A stretch of DNA of 64,000 nt from Sphagnum compactum (taxonomy: Eukaryota > Bryophyta > Sphagnopsida > Sphagnales): contig OZ234493.1 of NCBI GenBank assembly GCA_965153455.1, positions 21,318,213 through 21,382,212 on the forward strand. The letters run 5' to 3'. The position numbers and the translations under genes were made by a program. Below, one piece after another: positions 33,011 to 45,439 of this stretch. How positions within the stretch are numbered: the first letter of the stretch is position 1; every line of letters starts with the position of its first letter. The notes beneath the pieces are model-generated. The model was not told the origin of the DNA. It did no database searches and was given only the letters and a program-made list of their open reading frames with translations.

Positions 33011-35609
33011 GCAGAGGTAGATCCTTTAATGTTGTGATATGATAATGGCACCAACTTTAGCAACTTTAAGAATTGTTCGATCATACCCAAAACATATTAA
33101 TTATGTCATACTATCAAACTTAGTTTTCACATTCATCACCTATTTTTTTTGTCCAAAGTCCCATGCCATAATTGGATAGCTTGTGCTTCTATGCCTCCTT
33201 GTGTCATAATGATCAATTTTTTCATCTGCATGTATGCCTCCCACATGTTTTCATGTGCCTTACATTGAAATTCTTGCAAATTATGTAGCTTTTCCATCTA
33301 GACCCCTTAATAATTTCTTTGTATTTTTTGGAAGAATTCCAAATCATGGTTGAATGGTGATAAATTTTTTTGTCCATTTGTGTAAGGGCTACCATTTATG
33401 GTGGTTATACCAATGATGCCAACCACCCATGGATATTGATGAGGTACCTTGGTGGCTACGTAAAATTCATCCATGTCGCACAACAATACTGAAATAATTT
33501 ATAATTATTTGGTAACATAATTCAAATCCAAATTTGAGGATTCCCTTATTGATGATGGTGGTGTAGGTGGTTAGAATTGAACCTTTCACCTTGTAAACCC
33601 ATTGATATTCAAAATGCTCCTTGTTTTCAAATCCCTTAACACTTTTATAGTGATATCTATCCTTAAACCTTAATTTCCAAACCCTAATTCCAAGGAATGT
33701 TAAACTTGTGGGCTTAATTAAACCTTATGCATGACATTTGCACCCAACAAAAACAATCTGCAAGGCCGAACAAACTTGGGGCCTACTCTCGACACAACAA
33801 ATGACGATTTACCAACCATCAACATGGTACACCACCATAATAATCAATGGATTGATATGGACATCACCTCTAGATGTAATTTGCAATAACACAAATCTTT
33901 TACAACCTAACCTTGTTAAACCCTAATTGCTATGTTTGGGTAGATTAAGAGTCAAGTAGAACTTACACAATGGTCAAAATTGGTGTGTACCTTTGTCCCA
34001 TGCCCAATCGTTAATCACCCCAATTATAATTTCAAGGTCATTTTGATAGTTAGCACACATGGGGTGGTTCATAGCTTTTCACCTTGAGTTTCCCATTGTG
34101 AAATATGAACAAGTTTTTGAAAGATCAACCTATGATCATGTGCTTGTTTTTTTAGGTTGTAGGCCAATTTTATATCACTCAACAAATTCCCATGCCTCCT
34201 AAAAATAAATGATAGCTCAACCAACATAATGATAAAAAATAAACACATAAGCCAATAATATAAGATACCCATTTAAATTAATTTTTTTGGAAAATTTTGG
34301 CAAAAATTCAAATATTGATGACCTGACCTTTTTGGTTTATTGATGACATGACATTCCACCACATTTGGGTTATAGGAATGGATACTTTTTGGCACAAGTG
34401 CCAAGCTGTTGAAAATTTAACCAAATTAACTTAATGCACACCACCTTTCAGGCCCTATATAAACCTTTAAAAAGTCTTTGTTTCTAGATGGACATAAATC
34501 TTCCGCATGCAAGTAGTTTTTCTCTCTAAGAACCCAAGGTGCAAAAATCACATTAAAATTGACAACATATTGTGGGAGATATAAATATCCAAAAAATTAT
34601 TTTTTTCCTTCATGTCATTTTGATCATTTCATGACATGATATGGTGACATGTTTGGTTATAGGTTAAAAATGTCCGAACTTTTTTAAATAATAATTTTTA
34701 GTTCAATAATTAAACCATTATTTGACAATAGGTTAGATGAAAAATTCACATCCAAATTATGGATGAATTTTTTTTCTCAAAATGGATTAAAAAATGATGA
34801 AAAATAAAAGAAGAAGAAGAAAGACAAATATCATGTTTGGATTGATCCCAAAACTTGTTTCTAGGTTTGAGAATTAAAAATAAATAAAAATAAAAAGAGA
34901 AGTTTGGATGGATCCTTGGCCTTCTTTATCCTGAAGCTCCCTTGAGCCTCACAAGCTTCCCAAGCCCACCAAGTTGAAAAAGCTTGAGCTCAAATAATAA
35001 TGGCATCACCAAGCTCTACTCATTGCAATGCTTGCTTCCTTCTACCCCTCCTTCTTGTTGGTTGTAGTTGCACTTGGTTCTTTTGGCATGGTGTGTGAGA
35101 ACAACAATGAAGAAGATGAAGAGGAATCCTCCCTCACCTTTTTCTTACTTTTATTGTTCAATACAAATTGATGGAAGCTCAAGTTCCTATTGTTGGTGAT
35201 GGTGGTATAATCTCATGTTGCTATTGCTTTAACAGTTGTTGTTTAGGATGATGACAATTGCCAACAACAAGGGGGCGGTGCCCCCGCTTGCCTTTGCTTC
35301 TTGTTAAACATAGACCTGTCGATGATTGTTGCGTCTTATGTTGATGTTGGCCAATGGCAACATTATTTGGGAAACTTTTTCAGATTGATAAAAAGGCCTT
35401 AGTTGCAACTTTTATTAATTGCAAACTTGAAAACAAACCAAAATGCACACATCACAAAACACAATTACCTACATAATTCTTGTAGAGATAATGGGCCCTT
35501 GGCTTTTTGCCTCAAGGCCTATTGTTTCAAAAACAACCTAGGCTTGGGCCATTTAGGAAATACCAAAAAAACCATACTAGAGATGACTTTAAGATGAGGC
35601 CAATATGTT
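33011..35609. other. Intergenic DNA; possible upstream remnant of the gypsy fossil
   Basis: On the minus strand at about 33200-33300 a coding-like stretch (MEKLHNLQEFQCKAHENMWE) precedes the integrase fossil, but I cannot place it in a family. The rest, including a GAAGAAGAAG run near 34810, shows no gene. An open frame at 34069-34272 (minus) has no domain. Confidence 0.4.
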
Positions 35610-36260
35610 AAAAATATTTTGACCCTAAGCTCAGATACCATAAATGATTCTAATCTTAAGCCAAAATGTTGAAAAATATATTAACCCTAAGCCAATATGC
35701 TTGAAAATATTCTAACATTAAGCCAAATGCCCAAGCCAAAGTGTGCTTTGGCTGGGGTTAAACTTCACGGTTTAAGGTTTAACACTAGACCAAAACACAT
35801 TGATTTTTACCTCATTTTTGGAATTTTATGGCGTATGGTTATTTCATATTGGTCCCAAGGGACATTGAGTTAACCATCTTTCCAAGACATTTGTCTTAGG
35901 ATGTTCATAAGACTTTGGGCCTATGGCCTAAGGTTCTTTGCTTAGGGTGCTCATAACATTTTTGGTTTACAATGGTCATGGAACTTTTGGCTTTAACATC
36001 TTTACAAGACATTTAGCTTAACGCACTCATAGGACTTTTGGCTTAATGCCTTTACAAAAGAAATTCAGGCTTCAAGTTCAGGGTAACATCTTAAGCCAAT
36101 TGTCCTAAGCCATTGCTGAAATTTGGCTTGAAATCCTCAAGTCCTTAGGGCCTTTGGACCTTTAAAGTCCTAGGCTTCTAAAGATATCAGGTCCTAAAAC
36201 ATCAGGCCTTAGGGTATGAAAGCCAATGTCCTTAGGTCCAGGTCCCCTGCCTTCTTAAAA
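35610..36260. repeat. Degenerate tandem array with AAGCC/CTTAGG words
   Basis: CTTAAGCCAAAATGTTGAAAAATAT, CCTAAGCCAATATGCTTGAAAATAT and similar phrases recur at about 30-50-bp intervals. Further right, ATCTTTCCAAGACATTTGTCTTAGG and ATCTTTACAAGACATTTAGCTTAACG are followed by TTCATAAGACTTTGGGC and CTCATAGGACTTTTGGC. The units are strongly diverged, so period and copy number are uncertain. Confidence 0.55.
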
Positions 36261-37681
36261 ACTTAGGTTTTTTAATAGGTCTTGGGGTTGAACCCTAAGA
36301 CAAATGAATGGAGTCTAGGACTTATGATACCTGTCCTTATGGCTCTTTTTGTATTCCATACCCATTACCGTACACTTAACCTACTGCACTTTCCACACCT
36401 CCTTCCTTGCGAGGAAGGTGCCAGGAAGGTGCCCGGGAAGTTCTTTAGTTCGTTTCGAGTACGAGCTTGAACTCAGCTTTGAAGGAAAAAATCAAGATTA
36501 AAGAACCACTGGTTCCGGGTATTTAAAAACTCAAAGAACTGCCGGGTTTTCATGAACAGACCTGGCCACTAAGGGGAGGGTAGGTGACCACCTACTTGAA
36601 AAGTCCCAAGAAAAATTGAGAGCCACGATATCGATCAAGTTCCGGGTATTTGAGTGCCTTGAGAGCCGTGACTACCGACCCCGATAACCTCTAAGATACC
36701 CGTACGAGGGGTTGTCAACAGAGAAGTCGGATGAGAACCTCCCTGATGCGCAGTAGTCTCTAATAACCGGCCAACAGTGGTGGATTCGTGTAGGAGGTGG
36801 AAGGTGTCCAAGTGCCGGGCAATCCAAATGACGAGCAGTTGAGAACGAAGCTTCTTGACCGTGTTCAAAATTAGGGTTCCGTTCGCACTCTCTTGCACTG
36901 TCGTTAAGGTCGATCCATTGTCCATCCCTCTTCATTCCTTTGTCTTCACTCGTCTCTCGCGCTTCTCTCGTCCGTGTCTCTCATTTCTTTTCTCTTCTTT
37001 CCTCTCCTCTCCTCTTCTCTTCTCTTCTCTTCTGACAAGGATTTCTTCTGCTAGCAATAGAGTTCGTTTCCTATACTCGCATCTTCAGGGGAGGCTTTTT
37101 TCGGAGGAGACTTTTCGTCTACAGCTCCAGACTGTTTTCATCGGCTCCAGGTTATCTTCCGCGACCTTTTCGGGGTGCTATTTTTTTTTTGTTGTGGTTT
37201 TGATTATCTTTGCGAAACCGCTTGGATTTCTTGCTCTGTTTTGCTTTGATCGTCACTTTTTGTTGTTTTGTTTTTTTTGAGTATTGTTTGTCTGTCCTTC
37301 TGTCTGTCTGTCTCTCCTGGCATGGGGGATGGCCAGAACAATAGCGGTTGAGACCCCAGATGTGTTTCGACGTTATGAGATCGTCTTACTGATTGTGCTG
37401 ATAATCAGGCATTCTTCTGCGATAGTGTTTTCTTTCAAATTGTAGGAGATCTGCAGATTAGGGATCGGCCTCATGCCAAGTTTGTGCTGCTTTTGTCCGT
37501 CTCCTAGAGGCAGAATCTTCACGAGGATCCCCTAGACTCCACTTCTTTTTGTTTCCAGTTTCTTGTTTCTGCTACGAATTGACTCAAGGAAACGAATTGT
37601 GGGGCGTGCAGATTACGAGCACATCCAATTGGACCTATCCAATTTTGTGTTGGCGAGTTGCTTGAGTTTCTTTTGTAGGGC
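36261..37681 (+). promoter_or_regulatory. NFXL1 promoter and 5' leader
   Basis: Composition changes from AT-rich to mixed. TTAGGGTTCC (36871-36880) is telo-box-like. A long pyrimidine patch (CTCTTCTTTCCTCTCC-type, about 36951-37035) is typical near plant transcription starts. A leader intron is plausible from CAG|GTTATC (37150/37151) to TTTTGTAG (37678), which would place the start codon four bases into the next exon. The ATG at 37682 has G at -3 and G at +4. No TATA box was confidently assigned. Confidence 0.5.
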
Positions 37682-40600
37682 ATGGCCACATATCAAGTGG
37701 GTGAGCCCACACCAATATCTAGTGACAGAGATGGTAGGAATTTCAGGAGAGTGGAGAATGACAGATTCTTTGCGGGAGGGGCAGATGTGCTGTATAGTCC
37801 TAGGCTTACGGGAGAAGCTGCATTGCACTCAAGCATGACTGGACGAGGCAGCTCTTCAGCACCTTCTGGAGATGTCCGTGTTATAGATCAGCAAGCAATG
37901 GGCTCAAGGCCAGCTGAATCTAGGAACCAACGGGCTGGAGCAAGGTCATCTAGATCTGAGGTATGGTTGTGTATCCAAGTACACTTAGGAGGACAATTGA
38001 CTTCCTGAGATGTCTGAGAGTTAGGCTTCAGGATTGAGTTCTAGGCTAACGTGTTTTAAGGTGGGGGATATTGGCTTGAATTCTGAGAATTCTGCCAAGC
38101 GAAATGTTAAATTCAAACTTTGCAGCATGAGATTTTTCCTTTCCTAACCTGCACATGGCTGTGGATAGACAAGCAATGAGGGCCAGAGGATCTTTGTTTG
38201 GAACAAGAATTCCATTACCAGTTAGAATGATTCTCTCAGGGTACTCACTTTTATTGTCAGATTGTTACAGGTAATTGCTGAGAGGTACTATTGTTGTGTA
38301 GGAAATTTTGTGCATCACTGGGTTGATGCCTTCTGCTGAGTTGGATTACCTTAAATCTCTTTGCAGGATCCTGAGCAGCTAAGAAACGGACCAGGGAATA
38401 GCAGCCACAGAGGCCTTGGCACCCGAAGAGATTGGAGGGGTGGATATCAAGGTAGAGGAGGTCAAAGGCCAGATGGTTTCACTGCTCATGAGCATTCAAG
38501 TCAAGTAGAAAATTCTGGACGACAAGAAGGTGGCTTTCAAGGAGAGGTAGATGGTCACAAAGGACAAGAAAATGTGGCACAGTCAGGAGCTATCTCGCAT
38601 AACTCTGAGCCTCAATCAAGCCAAAGTACATCAGGTGCCAATTTTAGGGTTGGAACTCCGGACCGCAGTGAAACACACCAGCAAGATGTGCATAGAGATA
38701 ATGGAAGACGAGGTGGCAGAGGTAGATCTGGTGGTCGAGCCCGAGGAGGGATTGACAGTGGAAATTGGAGGCGCATTAACCCCTTGAGCAATAGTGAGCA
38801 TGCGGGAAATCCTGGTAGGACACCTAGAGTTAATCTGCGAGGGGAAGCAGGCCAGTACAAAGCTTTGAGCACTGATTTGAACAGAGAGGTGAAGCAGCAA
38901 CAGTTTCAAAAAGCTTCAGGAGAGAAGGTTAATGTCCCCCAGCTTGTTCAAGAGCTTGAGGTTAAGCTTACAAAAGGGAAAGTGGAGTGTATGATATGTT
39001 ATGATACAGTTGGAAGGAACTCTCCAATATGGTCATGTGCAAGCTGCTTTTCCATTTTCCACTTGCCTTGCATCCGGAAATGGGCGCGCTCACCCACATC
39101 ATCAGATCTCTCTGCTCCGGCATCTAGGAATGCTTTTGAAGGGAACTGGCGTTGCCCAGGATGCCAGGCAGTGCAGCTAATCAGTGCTGATGAACTTCAC
39201 TATTATTGTTTTTGTGGGCAGATAGAGGAGCCTTCTTTAGACTATTACATCACCCCTCATAGCTGTGGTGGACCATGTCGTAAATTACTCAACCGAGGTA
39301 AGAACAGTCGTTGTAAGCACCACTGCACTATGCAATGTCACCCAGGTCCTTGCCCTCCATGTTTGGCTCTAGCTCCCCCTCAATCTTGCCCTTGTGGGAA
39401 AAATACGTTCATTCTGAAATGCTCTGAGCAAGACAAGGGGGCAAGCACTTGCTTGCAGCCATGTGGGCGGGCACTAGATTGTGGCCGCCATGTTTGCGAC
39501 CAGCTTTGCCATGAGGGTGCCTGCAATCCGTGTGAAGTTGTGGTCAGTGCAAAATGCTTTTGTGGTAGGCAGCAGGAAGGTATGCTGTGTGGGCAGCTTG
39601 ATCCTCCTGGGGAGATGGACTGGTCCATGGGTGTATTTTCCTGTGAGTTGGATTGCGGAAGAGTGCTACCCTGTGGGCAGCATCATTGCCTGGAAAAATG
39701 TCATCCAGGCTCTTGTGGGGAGTGCATGCTCTCGCCCTCAGTGATATGCACCTGTCCATGTGGGAAGAAAACAGTGGCTGAATTGCTAGGACCAGGTGTT
39801 TCAAGACGTAATTGCACTGACCCAGTCCCTACTTGTCTGGAAGCGTGTGGGAAACTACTCCCATGTCAGAAGCATTTTTGCCAGAAACTATGCCATACTG
39901 GCCCTTGCCCACCTTGTGAAATTCCTGTGGAGCAGAAGTGTCGGTGTGGAGCCTCAGCTCGAACTGTTGCCTGTCATATTGCTGTCCATAAAGGCAAAGA
40001 TGAAGACAAGTTAGAAGATAGCGACAAAGTATTATTCCTTTGTGACAGGAAGTGTGGGAAGAAGAAAAATTGTGGCCGGCACCGTTGCAGTGAAAGGTCA
40101 GTATTTGACTCCCAATTTAATTGCAGGCTGAAAACTATCAAGGTGAAACAGGATAGCATTAAAGGAGATGATATGTGTAGGTCCAGTTATAACGATTTCG
40201 GTATGCTGATGTGTTATGCCATTCAGCGAGTTTTTGCTACTTCTACCCTGCAGCAGGCTACTATCTGTTTGCAGTCTTTTTGGTGCTCAGTTCTGCACAG
40301 ATGGGACATTGTATGTGTGTTTGTTGGAGTCGTTCCCCTCCTTTTCAGATATTTTATATGCATCTTTTCTCTGTACCAATACATGCAGGAACAGACCAAT
40401 AGTAATTGAAAAAATTAGTAATTATCTGAGTTGAGAAGGTATGAGCACAGGGATGTTCAGTGTTCCTGACTCAGTTCCAAGATCAGATTTTGCTGGGTTT
40501 GTTTAGAACTACTGTGTATGATTTGAGTTTGATTTTGATCTGCAGACCTGGATAAATTGAGGAGAGAAGCTTTGGACTGAAATGGATGTGTGTAATGGTC

Positions 40601-42589
40601 TGTGTCCTGACAGGTGTTGCTCAGGGGCTAATGAAGAGGTGCAAGTGGAACAGTCAGATGGTGAGAACTCACATCTATGCACTCTTCCATGTGGCAAGCG
40701 GCTTCGTTGCAAACAACACGACTGCCATGCATTGTGTCATGCTGGCCACTGCCCACCATGCCTGGAAACAACTTTTACGGAACTGTCATGTGCCTGTGGT
40801 CAAACCGCAATCCCTCCACCAGTTCCATGTGGAACGCCCCTCCCGTCTTGTCAATATCCCTGTTCAGTTCCACAGGTATGTTTCTGATAGTTTGCTCTCA
40901 TCTCTTTCTCTTGGCTACATCTCTCTTGTTCAGTTCTCAATGGTGTGGAACCAGCTAACATTTTCGCATTTTGGGCAGGTATGTGGCCATGAAGTGACCC
41001 ACCTCTGTCATTTTGGGGACTGTCCCCCTTGCACGGTGCCAGTAGCAAAAGAATGCGTTGGAAATCATGTTGTACTTCGGGGTGTCCCTTGTGGCTCCCG
41101 GGATATCAAGTGCAACAAGCTCTGTGGGAAAACTAGACAATGTGGTCTTCATGCTTGTGCTAGAACCTGCCACGTGGGACCATGTGATGTAGAAGCAGAG
41201 ACTGTTGGCCAAAAGCAAATCTCATGTAACCAGCCCTGTGGAGCCCCTCGACGGGATTGTCCTCACACATGCAGTGCAATTTGTCACCCAGCCACTGCAT
41301 GTCCGGAAATCCCCTGCAAGGTGACAGTGTCAATAAACTGCATCTGTGGGCGGCTAACAGCTGAAGTTCCATGTGATTCAGGAGGCCCTGGGAACCATGG
41401 TTTGTCAGAGTCTGCAACTATGGCATTGTCAAGGCTGCCAGTTCCACTCCAGCCCTTGGAAGGAAGACAGCGAGAAAGAGTGCCTCTTGGGCGGCGGAAA
41501 CTGGCCTGTGATGAAGAGTGTGCAAAGCTTGAGAAGAAGCGTCTTCTTGCTGATGCCTTCAGTGCAACTGCCCCTGGAGAAGTGGGTCTTGGCCTTGAAG
41601 GTGGAATTGTTGGGTCTGAAATGCTCATGGAAATTGCTAGAAGGGATCCTCAGTGGGTCGCATCAATTGAAGATCGTTTTAAGTATCTTCTTCTTGGTCC
41701 AAAGAATGGACCTGGTGCCAGCCTCCGGCTTCATGTCTTCTGTGCTTTGGCAATTGAAAGGAGGGAAGCAATTCATTTAATGGGAGAGCGATGGGGATTA
41801 ACTGTCACAGGATTTGGCCGTGAGCCTCGACGGTTTGTTGTTGCCCATGTGACAACAAAATCAAAACTCCCAGCAAGGTCTCTTTTCTCTAAGGGACCTG
41901 TGCTTCCGTTGGCAGGACAGGCTCGACAACCTCCATTTGATCCGTTGGTAGATATGGATCCTGGGCTTGTTGTGGCACTCCTTGATCTTCCCCGAGATGC
42001 TGATGTGAGTACATTAGTCCTTCGATTTGGTGGGGAGTGTGAACTTGTCTGGCTGAATGACAGAAATGCCCTTGCAATCTTCAGTGATGCTGCCCGGGCT
42101 GCCACAGCCTTACGACGGGTGGATCATTCTTCAGTTTATCGAGGTGCTGCCGGGATGCCTCCACCCAGGGGATCATCTGTACTCCGTGGTGGATTGCATG
42201 CAACATCAACGGCAGGTGCAAAACCACCATTGTTATCAAAGGGTATGCAGGACTCAAATTGGGTTGAAGATGCTTGGAGTGATGAGCAAAAAAGCTTAAA
42301 GCAGGAGATGGGAGCATGGCAGCGCAATGCTCTTCCCATAACAACCAAGAATCCTTGGGCTACCCTAGGGCAGGTTAATCATCAGTCTGAAGGTAGTTCT
42401 TCATCATCAAAGTTGCCTCTGCCAGCTTCATCTTCTGAAGCTCCAAGTATCAAAAATAGGGCTAGCGGTGCAGGTGTAGTAGGGAGTAAACAGGCAGCTA
42501 TTGGCTCTTCAGCAACCATTCTGCAGTCGCAAACATTGGATGGCAGTGATGACGATTGGGAGAAGGCATTGGAAGAGGGAGGCCTCTAA
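37682..42589 (+). CDS. NFXL1: NFXL1-type zinc-finger protein (RING-like plus NF-X1 fingers), 4 coding exons
   Basis: Exons deduced from frame and GT-AG sites: 37682-37960, 38367-40096, 40614-40875, 40979-42589 (intron phases 0, 2, 0), giving 1,293 residues, close to the roughly 1,190 of Arabidopsis NFXL1. Residues about 94-290 are Gly/Arg/Gln-rich and disordered. A RING/PHD-like Cys-rich domain spans about 301-359 (CMICYD ... RCPGCQ). About nine NF-X1-type Cys/His fingers run from about 392 to 890 (for example [18 protein letters not shown]), and the intron-2 junction restores one of them (CSER-CCSG). An R3H-like segment with REAIH lies near 1020, and a conserved tail ends DDWEKALEE. The family acts in the nucleus as a transcriptional regulator of stress and defence responses, and the RING-like part may have E3 ligase activity. 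No break or premature stop is seen. Reading through the introns gives false longer frames. Confidence 0.92.
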
Positions 42590-43330
42590 GGGTGTTATAT
42601 ATCATGACCCTTTTCTGTTGCAACTGTTACTTGTCTGAAGCCCAATTTGATCTGTATGACTTCCAGTCAGGAACTGCCTGGAAATTTTGAGGATGGAGAA
42701 AATTGATTTTACTTGTATGTGTCAGAACTACTTTTGTCCACAATTTATGTGCATGTGCAATTAATGATGGAAATCATAGGTTAGAGCTTGGTAGACTGAA
42801 CTGCAGAGTTTGAGGTCCAGTTCTCAAGCATGATTAGCCTTAAAGATAGCTGAAATGCACTTGGAATAATGAGTTGGTCCAAATGCAAATATCACACAGG
42901 AAATACAGCATGGAGATTTGGCACACAATCACTTTAGTTCTGTTTGTGTGGATCTGTGATTATTATTGATCTGTTTGTGTGAGTTTTACAAGCAAAAACT
43001 TTTCTATTGCTTGTGGAAGTTGCAAAATGTTATTATCCATGTCTTGCCTTTCTTATCAGATCCTTCAAGCCTTCACTGGAATTGAGCAGGACGAGAGAGG
43101 ATAGCATCAGTGAATAGGGATTGTTCTGATGAGAGAATAACTGTGGAAGGTAAAGCACAGTGTGAAATACAGCAAGCCATTCAAGCTCTTCAGATTCTGA
43201 ATCTGACTGAGTCTTTCAGACTTGCCTTCAGACCTACCCTTTTCACTACCTACCTACTTGGGCTCAAATTATCAACTCTGCCTACCTGGTGTTTTGTTTT
43301 TTGGTTTCCTTGCCACAATTGAGATGAATC
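42590..43330 (+). other. NFXL1 3' untranslated/downstream region
   Basis: Moderate base composition like the gene continues to about 43330, after which AT content rises. No clear AATAAA near a transcript end could be singled out. An open frame at 43110-43322 has no domain. Confidence 0.4.
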
Positions 43331-45439
43331 TCACTCCTCATCATGTGTTCCCTCCGCTTGTGTAGAACAAATTATGTTACAAATTATTTCAGTTATCTTT
43401 GCAAATGTAAAAATACTTTGTGCACAGCTCCCTTCACAAGTATATCATTACACTACTGAAGACAAAATAAATCAAGTTTCAACGCATGCATTCAAGGATT
43501 TTAACAGAAAACAAATTGTATTTCAATTTTGTGATGTAGCCAAACTGGTGATCATCCGTAATTAGATTTAGCCAAATTTGGCTATAGACCAGATATGGAG
43601 GTAGAAAACAAATTAAGAATCATTTTATGTTTTGGCTACCTGCTGGAGCCTGTTGTAGACATCTGGTGATTAAAAAGATGTTTTGTTTGGGAAATTTGGC
43701 GATTTAGGGCCTTTTTTTTCAATAACACTGATGCATGTGTATTCAAATATCTTCGTACTCAAACCTAAAAACTCGCAGTGTTGGTTCTTTCAAAAGCTGC
43801 TTAGTGCACCACCAAGGGTTCTTAATTCAGTTCGTTTCATCTTTCTCAGGTCCATCTTCTTAATAGTTTGTTGGACATATGTAACACCATGTTTCCATAG
43901 AACTCTAGGATTGTTAGCAATTTGTGAGGATAGTTACACAATCCTTTACCAACAATATCACATACAAGTGTTTTTTTTCTTTTTTACTTTCAATTTTGTA
44001 ATGTAGCAGGGCTTGCAATCATTCTGGCTTTAAAAAAAGATATGAAAGGAAAAGAATTTAAGCATCCTTCTATGTTGTTGGTGACCTGCTAGGAACTATG
44101 GTACGATTTAGCGATATTTTAATAAGGAATTTCTACATTTGATGAGCAGAAAAAAATTTGAAAAAACTCATTTGTAGCTTTTTGAAAAAAATAAATCACT
44201 GCCTGGCGAAAAATTCACCAAGAAAATAACACTGAATAAGATTGATATGCAACTTTCACTTGCTAATTTTGAGGAAGAACAACTCTGAAACTCACACAAC
44301 AAGAAGAGCATGAGTTCAGAATTGTTCAGAGTTGACAATGAGTTCAAAATTGTGAAGCAAAGGATTATCACTTGAACAAAATTCTAGTGACCAGAAGAAT
44401 TGGTCTATATTGTTGATTTTTTGGAATCTATTGTATGGTCATCCATATGTAAATTCCAAAGACAATTCATATCTACATCATTTTGAAGCTACCGATTTTT
44501 CCTTTCCTAATAATTATCTCCTTTCCTACTTTATTAATAATTACTTCTATTCTAACTATTATCTCACTTTTTTCTTAATAACTTCCTCACTCCTTTCCCC
44601 TGCCCACGAACACCTACATGTATATGAAAAGACAAAAAATTAGCATGTGTCTTTTCATGTTCATGATATTTGAATTAATTCAAATTAAATTAAATTTGAG
44701 ATTGACATAAATAATGATGACCTATTGAAAACCATATGGGAACATGGCCAGAGAGAAAAAATAGTTGATTGTAACTAGTAATGTGAAGTAGTGCGGAGCC
44801 CAAGTATGATATTGAGCTTCACCTTGGGTTCATGATTGTTCTTGCTATGGTTTCAAGTAGAGTTTTTCTTTTTGATTTGGGAAAATATGACATTTAGCTA
44901 TTGTTTCAACCCTTGTGATGCTAGGTTGGTCAGTAGTTGGAATGAGTTGGAGTCCAATAAATTATGATGTTTTTTCTAAAAGTCATTTTTTTCTATAGAT
45001 TAAGGGGAAATGGAGTTTAATTAGGCAATGAAGATTTGTTCAAGGTGGTTATTTATAGCTACAAGGATAAGATAGTTGTAGGTTTTTTGGCTCTTGCCAA
45101 TCCTCAAAAATCTAAACACCTTTATACTAAATCATGGAAACTGCAAGTCCTTAACCACAATGTTCATTACTCAAAGTTCAATGCAACAAACCACAATGCA
45201 TGTGCATGTAAGTTGTAACACAAGTTCCACAAATTGGAAGCAAACAAAAATAGTCACTTGTGAGTGAACTTTTTAAATTGCCCATTGTAGCACAAGTATC
45301 CTACAAAACAAGGCTAGATAATACAAATCATTGTCAAGCTACTACAATAGAATAATAACTTGGAAAGTTGAGATATAAATTAAAAATGGTATCCATTTGG
45401 GATCACTAACTTCATTTACACGTAAAACTAGCCAACAAT
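43331..45439. other. Intergenic DNA, weak internal duplication
   Basis: AT-rich. TTTCAATTTTGTGATGTAGCC (about 43521) and TTTCAATTTTGTAATGTAGCA (about 43988) are each followed within 20 bases by GCAATCAT/GGTGATCAT, suggesting an old duplication about 470 bp apart. No gene is recognised. Confidence 0.4.

Noticed and set aside
33040-33065. Plus-strand DNGTNF-like phrase resembling an integrase motif
   Set aside because: It is out of any coherent frame and lies beside the minus-strand gypsy fossil, whose reading is far better supported.
37961-38366. Coding-like [16 protein letters not shown] stretch inside NFXL1 intron 1, a possible extra exon
   Set aside because: Direct joining of 37960 to 38367 keeps the frame with canonical sites, and no flanking splice sites clearly define an extra exon.
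40097-40409. In-frame extension of the NFXL1 exon 2 reading to 40409
   Set aside because: A splice donor AAAG|GTCAGT at 40096/40097 joined to the acceptor at 40613 restores the NF-X1 finger, while the extension is not zinc-finger-like.
40586-40978. N-terminal part of a 667-codon frame preceding NFXL1 exon 4
   Set aside because: It is the wrong frame across exon 3 and reads through intron 3; the real zinc-finger reading uses the frame beginning at 40614.
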